Part shown: positions 47,034 to 57,599 of the stretch, piece after piece | Layout of the letters: every line of letters begins with the position of its first letter | Position numbering within the stretch: the first letter of the stretch is position 1 | Made by a program: the position numbers and the translations under genes | DNA from: Microvelia longipes | Taxonomy: Eukaryota; Arthropoda; Insecta; Hemiptera; Veliidae | Reading direction: 5' to 3' | Assembly (NCBI GenBank): GCA_018340805.1 | Contig: JACMZG010000008.1 | Coordinates: 20,601,898-20,665,897 of the forward strand | DNA: 64,000 nucleotides | Notes under the pieces: model-generated | What the model was told of the DNA's origin: nothing | The model's database searches: none | What the model saw: the letters and a program-made list of their open reading frames with translations, nothing else

Positions 47034-47297
47034 AAAACATTTTTTACCGAATACCACAACTAAACCTAAAGATTGATTTTTGTACCAAGTTTTAACTCTT
47101 TATCATAAATGCTCTGAGAACTACGTAAGGTACACTCACACATACAGACAGACAACTGAAGGAAAACTACTTAGTAAGTAAATCTCGGTTTCAGATGTTC
47201 AGTGACACAAGACACATAACTTTTCCTGTATACCTACGGTATGAAATACTTTTCCTATAAAATACATACAGTATAAATGAGGAAAAGTAAAAATTAT
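47034..47297. repeat. Dispersed repeat family R, copy
   Basis: Blocks CACAACTAAACCTAAAGATT, TTTTTGTACCAAGTTTTAAC, TCATAAATGCTCTGAGAAC, ACACATACAGACAGACAACT and TATAAATGAGGAAAAGTAAA follow the order of the other copies. The end is partly duplicated. Confidence 0.7.
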
Positions 47298-47329
47298 GCT
47301 ACAAAATTTTATTTTTTTTATTAAAATTT

Positions 47330-47397
47330 AATCAGAAGACCCGAGGCTTGAACTCGTAATCCTGAATAAGAAGCGAATCCACAACGCTATCAAGCTT
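47330..47397 (-). repeat. tRNA-like relic on the minus strand
   Basis: On the minus strand, GCTTGATAGCGTTGTGGATT precedes ACGAGTTCAAGCCTCGG, resembling boxes A and B with tRNA-like spacing. Stems are imperfect. Confidence 0.4.
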
Positions 47398-47726
47398 CTG
47401 AAACTTTGACAGATTATTTTCTAAAACAGATATTACGTAAACAACTTCTTAACTATACAAATGTGTTTCACTAAAATGTTGAGTAAAAATGAATTATTTC
47501 TACGAAAATTAATCAATCTTATGCTAGTTAATATTCTTAGAAATTTTCGGTCAAATCTTTTGCTTATTTTCTTTACAATTGGTAATTATCCATCCTTTTC
47601 AATGTAAGTCCTCTTTATCGATTCCTCCAATGACGTCACGCCATTCATAAAAAAGTCAGGTTATAACCTCCGACTGTGTTTGGTTTGTTTACATCGAATT
47701 GAATCACCTTATAAAATTCCAACATC

Positions 47727-47785
47727 TTGGTTAGAGCGTTATTACGCTGATTTTTGGTCTGGGGTTCGCATCCCAGGTTACGCTC
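47727..47785 (+). repeat. tRNA-like relic
   Basis: CTTGGTTAGAGCGTTATTAC resembles a tRNA D arm. CTGGGGTTCGCATCCCAG makes a perfect T-arm stem. The 5' acceptor strand is not recognisable. Confidence 0.45.
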
Positions 47786-47971
47786 TCAGTTTATATAAAA
47801 TTCGATCCTTTTCATAGGATCGAAACGCAAAGTATCTATTTATGTAGGCATACATTGACAGACGATTACGTCGTATTAGTTTTCATTTTGAAACCACTTA
47901 AGAATGTATAAGGCTTTTTAAGTTATTTCAAATTATTTCCCCTCAGTGTTATAATCAAATGGTGTCTGCAC

Positions 47972-48298
47972 AAGGTCATAAAAAAATGTTTTCCTCTCAA
48001 GGTCATAAACAAATAGTTTTCCCTCGAGATCAAAAACAAATAGTTTTCCCTCAATAATCATAAACAATATCCCTCAGATCATAAACAAATAGTTTTCCAA
48101 GATCATTCCCTCAATATCATAAAACAAATAGTTTTCCCCATAGTTTTCCTCAAATCATAAACAAATAGTTTTCCCTCAAGATCATAAACAAAGTTTTCCC
48201 TCAAGATCATAAACAAATAGTTTTCCCCAAGATCACAAGCAAATAGTTTTCCCTCAATATCATAAACAAATAGTTTTCCCTCGTGATCATAAATAAAC
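47972..48298. repeat. 27-bp minisatellite, about eleven copies
   Basis: Unit AAGATCATAAACAAATAGTT followed by TTCCCTC, with deletions and partial units. Open frames on the minus strand here are repeat artefacts. Confidence 0.93.
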
Positions 48299-48368
48299 AA
48301 ATATTTTTGTTATTTTTCTTAAATAGTTTGGAACAAATAATTGGTAATATTTTTTTCCAATGTTTCCT

Positions 48369-48538
48369 ATACGACACACGGCTAAAATTAGTTGACAACG
48401 CGGGAAAATAGTATTAAAGAACTAATAAGATTGGCCTGGTTTGAAATTAAGGGTGTAGTTTAACATCCAGGACTATCCTCATTGACTCCCTCGCATTATT
48501 TTCCCACGCTGTCAACTGATTTTAGCCGTGTGTCGTAT
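48369..48538. mobile_element. Short MITE-like inverted repeat (170 bp)
   Basis: ATACGACACACGGCTAAAAT with TAGTTGACA at the left mirrors TGTCAACTGATTTTAGCCG plus TGTGTCGTAT at the right, about 40 bp of terminal inverted repeat. TA occurs at both outer ends; a longer target duplication is not visible. Confidence 0.85.
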
Positions 48539-49080
48539 TATAAATACCTTTAACTCATTGAACTATTATAGTAGCATATGCTTGTATTTGGGCCTCTTGC
48601 TGTGAAGTGTGAAGGAAAGAAATATATTTTTTGTTATTTCTCTATCTCCTAAAACGTTTGTTGGGCGGGGGGCAGCAAATCAAGATTCTTGTGGCAGTAT
48701 TTGATAAGTTCACTGATGTTCTGGACTCCATAGCCGCTATCGCGGCATTGTAGTATTTTTGTTTATTTTGTCAAAATTGTTATTTTAAACATATTGGGTG
48801 TTTATTTTTAAGTGCAAGGAGGCCAGGGCGGGTAGACAGGGAAGCCGGTATCAGTAGCCAGGATACGCCACTGATATGCACACTGAACTACTGACAGTTT
48901 CCTACACATATCAGCGGATCTATGGTCCCTCCGAAATATTCCTAACCTTGTTAGCTTTATGCCTGGTCATGGTGCCTCGTGCTTTCCATGATAACAAATA
49001 CCTCATTAACCACAAGCTGATATTTAATCCAAAAACTCAGTCGTCTAAACAGATACTAATATAACTCAGTCTCTTTAACT

Positions 49081-49452
49081 TAGTAAAAACATTCGCTTTC
49101 TTGCAACATAACCTTTGTTTTTTCTTTTAATAACACTATTAGTGATGCATAGCTATTGATTAAAAGTTTCTATCACAAAGCAAAGATGATTTTCATTGAA
49201 TACAGTGACCGCAGACTTGACGCTTGTTTTGTTTTCATTCATTATTAAATAAACAAGCAATGCATTTTCACTTACTTGTTGTATATTATGATTATGACAC
49301 CAACTTTTAAAATTGTTTCTTGCTTTGTCATATAACTTTTTCGATTTCGTTGGTATCAAGTTTTCTTTTACCAAGTTCGCTTCAATAGCAATGTCAGGAG
49401 GTGTATTGTTAAAAAGTTCGTCAATATCACAAACAATATTATCTGACATCAT
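49081..49452 (-). pseudogene. Tyrosine-recombinase-like gene remnant (N-terminal DNA-binding part)
   Basis: The minus strand encodes 99 residues starting MMSDNIVCDIDELF. It contains LIPTKSKKLYDKARNNFKSW then NIQQVSENALLVYL, which resembles the SAM-like core-binding region of eukaryotic tyrosine recombinase-type proteins common in insect genomes (Crypton- or DIRS-related): PxKSKKIYE-x-FxxWC ... ENVLLAYF. After NENK the similarity fades and a stop follows. Further on, an IKRKNKGYVARK block resembles the next part of the family (FLKRKN-GY-PKK). No catalytic R-HxxR-Y region is seen. Probably a truncated relic; a diverged single exon is less likely. Confidence 0.5.
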
Positions 49453-49873
49453 TGAAATATTAGAGTGGAATATTAGAGCAGTTATAAGTAATATTTGATC
49501 TGATTAAAAAGTTTAAGACAGGTTAAACAGTTAAAGCTAAGGTTTTAAACTAAAAAAAAACTTTGATTTAATGATATTTTGTCGAAAAAAAACAATGAGT
49601 ATGCAAATCTTAAAATGATTTTAAAAAATCGGGATAGCCAACTTAATTTTTTTAAACTTTTAAATAAAGAACTAGTTTTATTTTTTTAAATTATTTATTC
49701 TTATATATTATTATAGCAGCACACTAGTTACTTAAAATGATTGTTAATGTTATATTCTTTTTTTATACATCTTATTCTTGTATATCTTCTTATTTATAGG
49801 TATCTTAGTTTTCAAATAAAAATAATTATATACTATTCATTTTGTCGATTATCAAGTTAAGTTGGCAACTGTT

Positions 49874-49929
49874 ACTTTTTACTCCCAAGGGAGTAAAAAG
49901 TACTTTTTACTCCTTTGGGAGTGAAAAGT
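49874..49929. repeat. Two adjacent short palindromes
   Basis: ACTTTTTACTCCC, AA, then GGGAGTAAAAAGT is a perfect 13-bp stem at 49874-49901. A diverged copy follows at 49902-49929. Confidence 0.88.
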
Positions 49930-50182
49930 GATTCTTTACTCTCTTAAATCTAGTCATTAAATTTCGTATTATATACCGTCTGGAGATAAAATAACTTATT
50001 TTACCCTGAAATTAAATATTTTGTAATTATGTTTTATCTTTATAAGAACATCTCTAATTACTTTACATGCTACTGGCATTTAAAATTGGGTTTTAAGAGT
50101 AATTTTAGTCTCAAGAGATGAAAGATTGTGAAGACAAGTGTTGTAAACAGGAGGTTATTGTGAAAGTATTGATTAAATGAGT

Positions 50183-50455
50183 TCCTGCACATGGGTTGCT
50201 CGACACGTAAGTTTGTGCACATGGATTGCTGAACATAGGTTTCGGCGAAGCAGTTCTTGCTCCTGTATTCTTGCAAATGGGTTGCTCGACACATAAGTTT
50301 GTGCACATAGATTGCTGCACATAGGTTTCGGCGCAGAGGTTCTTCCTCATGTATTCTTACAAATGTGTTTTTTCACATGGGTTGCTCGACACATTAGTTT
50401 GTGCACATAGATTTCTGCGCATAGGTTCTTGGTCATGTATTCTTGCTAATTAGTT
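50183..50455. repeat. Minisatellite, about 85-100-bp unit, three copies
   Basis: GGGTTGCTCGACAC recurs near 50194, 50280 and 50378, each followed by TTTGTGCACAT and CATAGGTTTCGGCG-like blocks. Minus-strand open frames over it are artefacts. Confidence 0.85.
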
Positions 50456-51125
50456 CCTGCAGTTGAATTTCCTGTTGGTGGGTTTTGTTATTCTGTGTAA
50501 TAAAATTTTATTAAAAAATTATTGGTTGTAAGAATTTTTAATTATATTAACTTTCACTTTGAAAAATAATTTGTTTTTACATAATTTGGAGTTTACGGAC
50601 ATTTCTTTTATTGCAATAATCATAATACCCTTAACTTCGAATATACGACTGTGGTCATAAATTAAGCCCGTTCTAACAGAAACGACAAATTATTAAATCT
50701 CATTGGGCACTATTACATCTCATTTGACATTCCGAAATTAAATGAAATGCCTTACTTTTAAAACTTATGAGAGCAAAAATATACTTATTTAATAAAATAT
50801 AGTATTTAGTTTAATATCAAACTGGGATAATAAAAGCCAGAAATAATGTGTCCAGGATTCGGCCAAGAAAAGAAGACGAGGAAAAGAGGCCAGTTTAGCC
50901 TACACACCGCCACAGTTTTAGCTTTTATTTCACTTTTTCGGACCTTAAAATTCAGTTAAAGGAGATACTTCAGATATTTCAGTTAGTTTTTTACTTTTCC
51001 TCTTTTACCCTGTAGTACCTGAAGTGGCTTTAAAACAAGGTATAACACAAACAGGTACACTGGTAGACAGCAAGCTAAATCGATTGAAACCGGAGCTGAA
51101 TCAGACCATCCTGAATTGCGCATCT

Positions 51126-51210
<85 letters not shown>
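51126..51210. repeat. (TA)n microsatellite
   Basis: TA run with one slip. Confidence 0.97.
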
Positions 51211-51212
<2 letters not shown>

Positions 51213-51413
51213 ATATTTATAAAAAATAGGTGTTATGGATTTAGAACATTTCGACATTTTCGACGAAAGGAAGTTTCCGAACTACCATTAATTTTCTAAA
51301 ATCTATAACACCTATATTTTCACCCGCTGTAAGTTAATATTATTATTTTTAATGTTTTATTAAATACGATTAGTATTTTCTGGTTTCATTATTGTATACA
51401 TACATACGTACAT

Positions 51414-51566
<153 letters not shown>

Positions 51567-52214
51567 TCGGCTGCCCGTGTGTAAAAGGATTGACTGAAAA
51601 ACTAACTGGGGTCCTCAGAGGTTTAGTGCCATACACGTGTGTATGGCATATACGTAAAAATAAAGCTCCCAGTGATCAACAGCGATCTAAGTGTAGCGGC
51701 TACGAGCCATTTATTTATTTGTTAGGCTCTATTTATTGTTAGGTTCGTTGCTTGATGCGGTTAAGGTTTATTATGAATGAATATTTGCTTCATTGAGTAG
51801 ATCTATTTTATTGATCTGATTTTAAATGAAGTAATTAATTGATCAATGCCAAAAAAATGTGTCTATATTATTGACAAAACCTAATAAAAGTTTGAACTCA
51901 GCATCTTTCTCAGAAAAATTAATGTTCTGTTTTTATGAAACATCAATAACTTATTTTTGGTATCTATAACCTAATTTGGCTGCTTGTATTTATTACTTAA
52001 ATTTTTGAAAAAGTTAAATTAAGTATCGTTAAGTATCCTTTAAAAGTTTAAATACTTTAAACGTGAGGACTGTCATTATCAACCATCGAGAAATATTAAA
52101 ACCCCTTTCGATTTTGATTAATTTGCGGTCAACTCCCCTAATATTCCTAAAATAATTACTTTTTATTTATATTAATTATAATAATTTATCATTTTGCTTT
52201 ACAATATGTAAGAA

Positions 52215-52290
52215 ATGACTGTTGGAATCGAACCCGTTACATTAGAGTTGCAATTAATATAACAAGGTGATATATTCTCTCGACCTGACC
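52215..52290 (-). repeat. tRNA-like relic on the minus strand
   Basis: On the minus strand, GGTCAGGTCGAGAGAATATA is followed about 40 bases on by ACGGGTTCGATTCCAAC, a good box B. The acceptor stem does not pair. Confidence 0.35.
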
Positions 52291-52731
52291 GTTATAAATT
52301 GAAGCATTTAGCCGCAAATTCTTTTAACCGCAACTGAAATTTTACTTAAGAATTTTTTTACACTATTTGAAAAAATGACTTGAAATTTTTTCCTAGGGTT
52401 TATTTATCATAAATTTTGATGGTTATAAATGTTAAAAATTTAAAGATTTTATTAATTATTGTCGTATAAATTTACAGCGTATAGTTATTATATGATTAAA
52501 GCTGTTTCTGATGGATTATATTTAAAATAGCGAAAAAAGAACTTGATTAAAAAATTTTATAATATCGTTTGAAATTATAATATGAAAGGAAATCAGGTTT
52601 ATAAAAATTCTATATGGGCAACTATACTTTCGAAGTCAATGCCATGCAAATTGCAAATGGTAAATGATAATTTTATAGTATGTTATAAAGAAAACTAAAT
52701 ATCGCTAATATTAGATTTTTTTGATAATTAA

Positions 52732-55450
52732 GGCCCGTATTCAGAATGATCAAAAGTTTCAAAAAAAATCTCTCCTAGGTTCTTCCTAGGTTGTTCCTAG
52801 GTTGTTCCTAGCTTTTTCCTAGCTTCTTCCTAGCTTTAGTGTCCATTTTAGAACATTTTTAACCGTCCCTAGGGCTAGGAAGAGATCTCTCCTAGGTTTC
52901 TCCTAGCCTTTTCCTAACTTTGCACCTTAAATTCTAGGAAAAGGCTAGGAAAAAGCTAGGAACAACCTAGGAAGATCCAAGGTAGGTAGAGAGGTACCTT
53001 AAATCGTCCCTAGATTGTCTCTAGTCATTTTTTGTTCTATTTTAATAATTGTTTTTGAGCTTAAAATCCGTTTTGGGTAAACAAGAGTGGTTCAGGGCGA
53101 AAAATTTTTTGGTTGTCACCCCCTTATAAATTTTGGGGGTGCTGACCCCAAAAAGTCTAATTTTTTTTTGCTCCAAACAACTTCTTTTGACCTGAAACGG
53201 ATTTTGAGGCAATAAAAAAATTTTTTTTGGTCGGTTACCCCTTATAAATTTTGGGGGTGCTGCCCCAAAAAAATCAAAAATTTGTCTTATTGCTCCAAAC
53301 AAATTCTATTGACCTGAAACGGATTTTGAGCCATTAAAATGTTTTTTTTGGTTGGCTCCCCCTTATAAATTTTGGGGTGTTGCCCCCAAAAAAATCAAAA
53401 ATTTGTTTTATTGCTCCAAACAACTTCTTTTGACCTGAAACGGATTTTGCGCCAGTAAAAATGTTTTTTTGGACGGGTCCCCTTATAAATTTTGGGGGTA
53501 CCACCCCCGGGAAAATTACAAAAAATTACCGGAATTTCATTTTATTAGTATCAAATGTTCAGAATATGACGCAAAGGTTTGCTCCAATATAATCTAAAGT
53601 TACTGTAAAAAATCACATATTGGTAATATGATGACCATACATACCAGACGATTAACAACATAATAATTGGGTATTCAAAACTTCCAGTTGTCAACTTAAT
53701 GGGGTATAACGAATTTTATCGCGATAGCTCCATACGAAGCTGAGTTAATCAAAGTGATGTATTGGTGAAATGCACCAGTGCAGGGTGAAATGCACCATCC
53801 TGTATATCTTCTTCATGAGCACTATGTTAATCGTCGCGAAAGTGTGACGTCACAAAATACAAATGAAACAAAGGATCCTATTATTTATTTTTTGTGATCC
53901 TAAAGTGACCAATAGCATTGCTTTATTATGTAAACAAAGAAACGTTCTTCAACAAAACGTAACTTCCGTGACGTATTTATATTTGATATGGTCGATTATA
54001 TACCCGAAGCAAATTTTTTACATTCCATTTACATTTTTTAATTTTTTGTTAAGCTATAACAAATGTTTTTCCCTAAGCAATAGGCTTATGAATACTATAA
54101 AAAATACACACAGTTCACGACGTAAAGAAAATCGTGATCTCTACGTTCACAACGTATGAACTCAGAGATGTTTAATGCTGATTTGATTAGAAAGATCAGC
54201 TATCTCCCCATTAAAATGTGGGATTCAAAACTCTGCCTTAACGTGGTAGTGTTGTATATTCCCATCTAGAATGAAGTAGAGCTGTAAACTGTTTTGAAAA
54301 TCCCCGTTTTGAGCGACCGCCTTCTTGATTGCTAACCTTGCAATAAATGCTATCAAATATTATAAATGGAAAGTATCATAAACTTGATGAAACCTTATAG
54401 AAAATAAATAAAATAATACTAGTGCTGAGTATATTTTATTGAGTATATAATTATTACTGGAAAGTTCTAAACTAAACTAAATAATTACGGGTAAATTGGC
54501 TAACTTATAAAGGTAAACAAGACTGAAAAGTATATTTTGTTTGTTTTGTGTAGTTTTTAAACTGTTCACAATATCAACCGCTTTTAAAACGCCTAAAACG
54601 AACTAATTGCTACGTAAACTAATTTGACTTTACGTGATATGACTTTATAGATCAGTGTGAAAAATGGAAGTACCAACTGTAGGGTTTATACAACCCTATA
54701 ATATGATGATTTATTTATGTCAAATATAATAATTTCTCCTATAAACTTACAATTCAAAATGTGGCACCCATACACTCTACGAAAGTTTAGCCTGTTTTTA
54801 TTATCACTAACTATGTTATTGTAAAAACATTTAAATAGTACATTAATGACATATAATGATTTCTTCATAAGAGAAAATAAAAATGCAAATCATTCTCTAG
54901 TTTCAAACCTTCACTGGGTCAAGGTCACGCACTTTCACATTAGATATACTTTAAAATAATCGGCAACTATAAATAAGTTTGTTGTCATTACAAATTTACG
55001 TATTTTAAGGGAGTTTATTCTGTGCCAGGTTTGTTTACAAATCATTTGTTTATTTTTGTAGAATATCTCAATATTATTAGTTTTACAGTTCTCTACTAGG
55101 TAGCGCTAGTTGTCAAAAAAATGTCTGTTTACGTAAAATTGAGGTTCAAATTATTGTAAAGATAAATAATAAAATTAAGTTATAATTAACTCTAATGTAA
55201 GTTTTTATTCTATTTTTGTTATATTAACGTTTTAGCACGAATAAATTTACGTAAAATCATTCCTAGAGTTGATTTTTTAAAAGCTAGGAGAAGGCTAGGA
55301 AGAAGCTAGGAAGAAGCTAGGAACAACCTAGGAGAGATTTCAAAAACTGATTCTGAATACCGCTAGGCCTAGGAGAAAGCTAGGAACAACCTAGGAGAAG
55401 GCTAGGAACAACCTAGGAGAGATTTTTTAAAATGATTCTGAATACGGGCC
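52732..55450. mobile_element. Harbinger-like non-autonomous element with compound inverted ends (2719 bp)
   Basis: Left end GGCCCGTATTCAGAAT and right end ATTCTGAATACGGGCC are perfect inverted repeats, both bordered by TAA (52729-52731, 55451-55453). Inside each end are arrays of CCTAGG-type words (CTCCTAGGTTCTTCCTAGG left; CCTAGGAGAAGGCTAGG right). The right side carries a second, inner copy of the terminus (GATTCTGAATACCGC near 55342). The interior holds a 120-bp tandem array. No transposase was found. A 3-bp TWA target site suggests PIF/Harbinger; superfamily not proven. Confidence 0.82.
53041..53512. repeat. 120-bp tandem array, about four copies
   Basis: CCCCTTATAAATTTTGGGG-type blocks recur near 53120, 53237, 53359 and 53479. 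Each is followed by GCTCCAAACAA and GACCTGAAACGGATTTTG. Each unit contains a short self-complementary core. Located within the element at 52732-55450. Confidence 0.9.
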
Positions 55451-55845
55451 TAAGTCTGATAATAAAATTGATTGATAATAATAAAAAAATTAAAAAATAA
55501 TTGTCAATAAAAGTCTAAATTGTTATCATCATATACATTTGAATTGCAATTAATTGTTTTTAGAAAATGAAAAAACAATATTCCCTAGCGTTAAAAAATG
55601 TACTAGCTAATGCTAGTAAAATTGAAGTTCATTTATCATAAGTCAGACTTCACAGACATCCTAAAATACTCTCATTGGCATTCGTGTATGAACTATCTTA
55701 CTATCTTATACTTTGCTTTTTACTATTATACTATCTTTTACACCTCTAACCACCTCCAACAACGTATTCAAAATACCAGCAAACATTTTCCACAAACCTA
55801 GAAATAATAAATTTCCTTAACCAACGACCTTAAAATTATTTTTTA

Positions 55846-55965
55846 CCTTTTCCTCATTTATACCGTATGTATAAATATCCGAAACCGGCATGTCACAGGA
55901 ATATTCCGCTTTTAGTTGTTTTTAAGACCTTGTGAGTGGTTTTCAAAAAAGTCGCCGTGTAATCG
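55846..55965. repeat. Dispersed repeat family R, reverse partial copy
   Basis: TCCTCATTTATACCGTATGT, ATCCGAAACCGGCATGTCAC and GACCTTGTGAGTGGTTTTCA match the complement of the family's 3' part. Confidence 0.7.
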
Positions 55966-56208
55966 AATATGCATTTTAGTCAATGACCAATAAGAGTTTT
56001 TATGTCACACTTATTACGCGTTAATTTTAATACTTATTTCCATGTAAGGTGAAAAAGTAAATTAATACCTGCATTTGATGAGTTATTTTAAGTGACTTGG
56101 AGTTATACTTAAACTCTCTGTGGAGTCAGCATAGCCACGTTGACTAAACATAAAATATTTTGTTACTAAACATAAATCTATGTTGTATATAGAATACAGT
56201 GCCTTTTA

Positions 56209-56539
56209 CATAGAGATATATTACTAGAGAGGCCATGGGTATGGTATGAGTATATTACTATGGGTTAAATTTTGTAACTTCGAAAATGTAACCTGACCAA
56301 CTTCGTTAAAAATATAATCAAATAATCAGTACAAAATTACAGTAACTTATATAGAAGAACGTTAAAAGTACAAATCAAAACTCAAGCAATGTGCGGGAAG
56401 TCGAAATCAATTGATTTAATATAACCTTAAATCACTTTTGAAGGAGGTTTTAATGAGGTTACAGAGAGCCCCAAAAAGATGTTTCATATCTCACAATGTA
56501 TTGAGATAGGCTATGCCTCTTCTAGTATATATCTCTATG
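56209..56539. mobile_element. hAT-like MITE, copy 2 (331 bp)
   Basis: Starts CATAGAGATATAT and ends ATATATCTCTATG. Flanked by perfect 8-bp duplications GCCTTTTA at 56201-56208 and 56540-56547. The interior is collinear with the copy at 28453-28768. Non-coding. Confidence 0.92.
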
Positions 56540-56569
56540 GCCTTTTATAGATTTGTGAAGTTAACAATT

Positions 56570-56990
56570 AAACTAGTCCGTAGTTTATTCCTAAACAACT
56601 AGTCCGTAGTACTCCTACTAGTCCGTAGTTACTCCTAGACAACTAGTCCGTAGTTACTCCTAGACAACTAGTCCGTAGGTCCGTAGTTACTCCTAGACAA
56701 CTAGTCTCCTAGACAACTAGTCCGTAGTTACTCCTAGTCCGTAGTTACTCCTAGACAACTAGTCCGTACTCCTAGACAACTAGTCCGTAGTTACTCCTAG
56801 ACAACTAGCCGTAGTACAACTAGTCCGTAGTTACCTAGAAAACTAGTCCGTAGTTACTCCTAACAACTAGTCCGTAGTTACTAGTAGTCCGTAGTTACAG
56901 ACAACTAGTCCGTAGTTACTCCTAGACAACTAGTCCGTAGTTACTCCTAGACAACTAGTCCGTAGTTACTCCTAGACAACTAGTCCTAAT
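56570..56990. repeat. 25-bp CTAG-rich minisatellite, about 17 copies
   Basis: Unit ACTAGTCCGTAGTTACTCCT followed by AGACA. Several truncated copies are mixed with perfect ones. It begins about 25 bp after the MITE's right target duplication. Confidence 0.95.
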
Positions 56991-57420
56991 AGTTTTCTTA
57001 AGACTTCTTCAGTCTTTCTCATAGTCCAAGATTGAAATTGTCATTACTTTATACTACATTTCTTTAAAATATTTTTATATATTTCTTTATTCTATATGTC
57101 TATGGTAAATAGACTTTCGGGAACAAACTACTAAATTTAGGTGGTAATGTTCTGGTCATTTGAAACGGAAGAAACGTAGTTTTTGGATCCAATTTTCAAA
57201 ATCATACAGGAATGAAGTTATTCGTTTGTTTTTTTGCCACTTCTGTAAGTGATTATGAATGTTTTGCTTTCTTTTCCTTTAAATGTTGTTTATTGTTGTT
57301 CATTCAATAAAAGAATTTTTTGTTTAATTTGTTATTAAACGAAAAATTCTATCGTATCAACAAATACATTTAAGGTTTATTGAAAACAATTCGGCCAAAA
57401 AAGAGGAATCAGGAATCATC

Positions 57421-57552
57421 TCATAATCTCCCTGGTTTAGAAATAGCGGGTTTAGGGATTGGATTAGGATAGGAAGCATCGGCTTGAGCACGATAAGAGG
57501 CGAGTCTGGAATGCCATGAACGTGATGATCGCCTCTGACTGCGTCTGTTTTC
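57421..57552 (-). CDS. Possible terminal exon of an unrecognised minus-strand gene
   Basis: On the minus strand, a sequence of much higher G+C than its surroundings is open for 43 codons to TGA (57421-57423). It reads ENRRSQRRSSRSWHSRLASY at the start, then YPNPIPKPAISKPGRL at the end. A plausible acceptor TACACATACACAG ends at 57553. An AATAAA signal lies about 40 nt beyond the stop (57376-57381 on the plus strand). Serine/arginine-rich start and proline-rich end suggest a disordered C-terminus. No upstream partner exon was identified to the right, and I do not recognise the family. It could be a chance open stretch or an old repeat. Confidence 0.35.
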   Translation of the reverse strand, partial: ENRRSQRRSSRSWHSRLASYRAQADASYPNPIPKPAISKPGRL

Positions 57553-57599
57553 CTGTGTATGTGTAGAGGAATTCCGCACGATTCTCTTCTCTTTATACT

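Noticed and set aside
48103..48398. Minus-strand frames with repeated FVYDLEGKL-like units
   Set aside because: Direct translations of the 27-bp minisatellite; the unit length is a multiple of three, so the frame stays open.
50070..50350. Cys-rich minus-strand frames resembling a repeat protein
   Set aside because: Two overlapping frames over an 85-100-bp minisatellite, no start context or partner exons.
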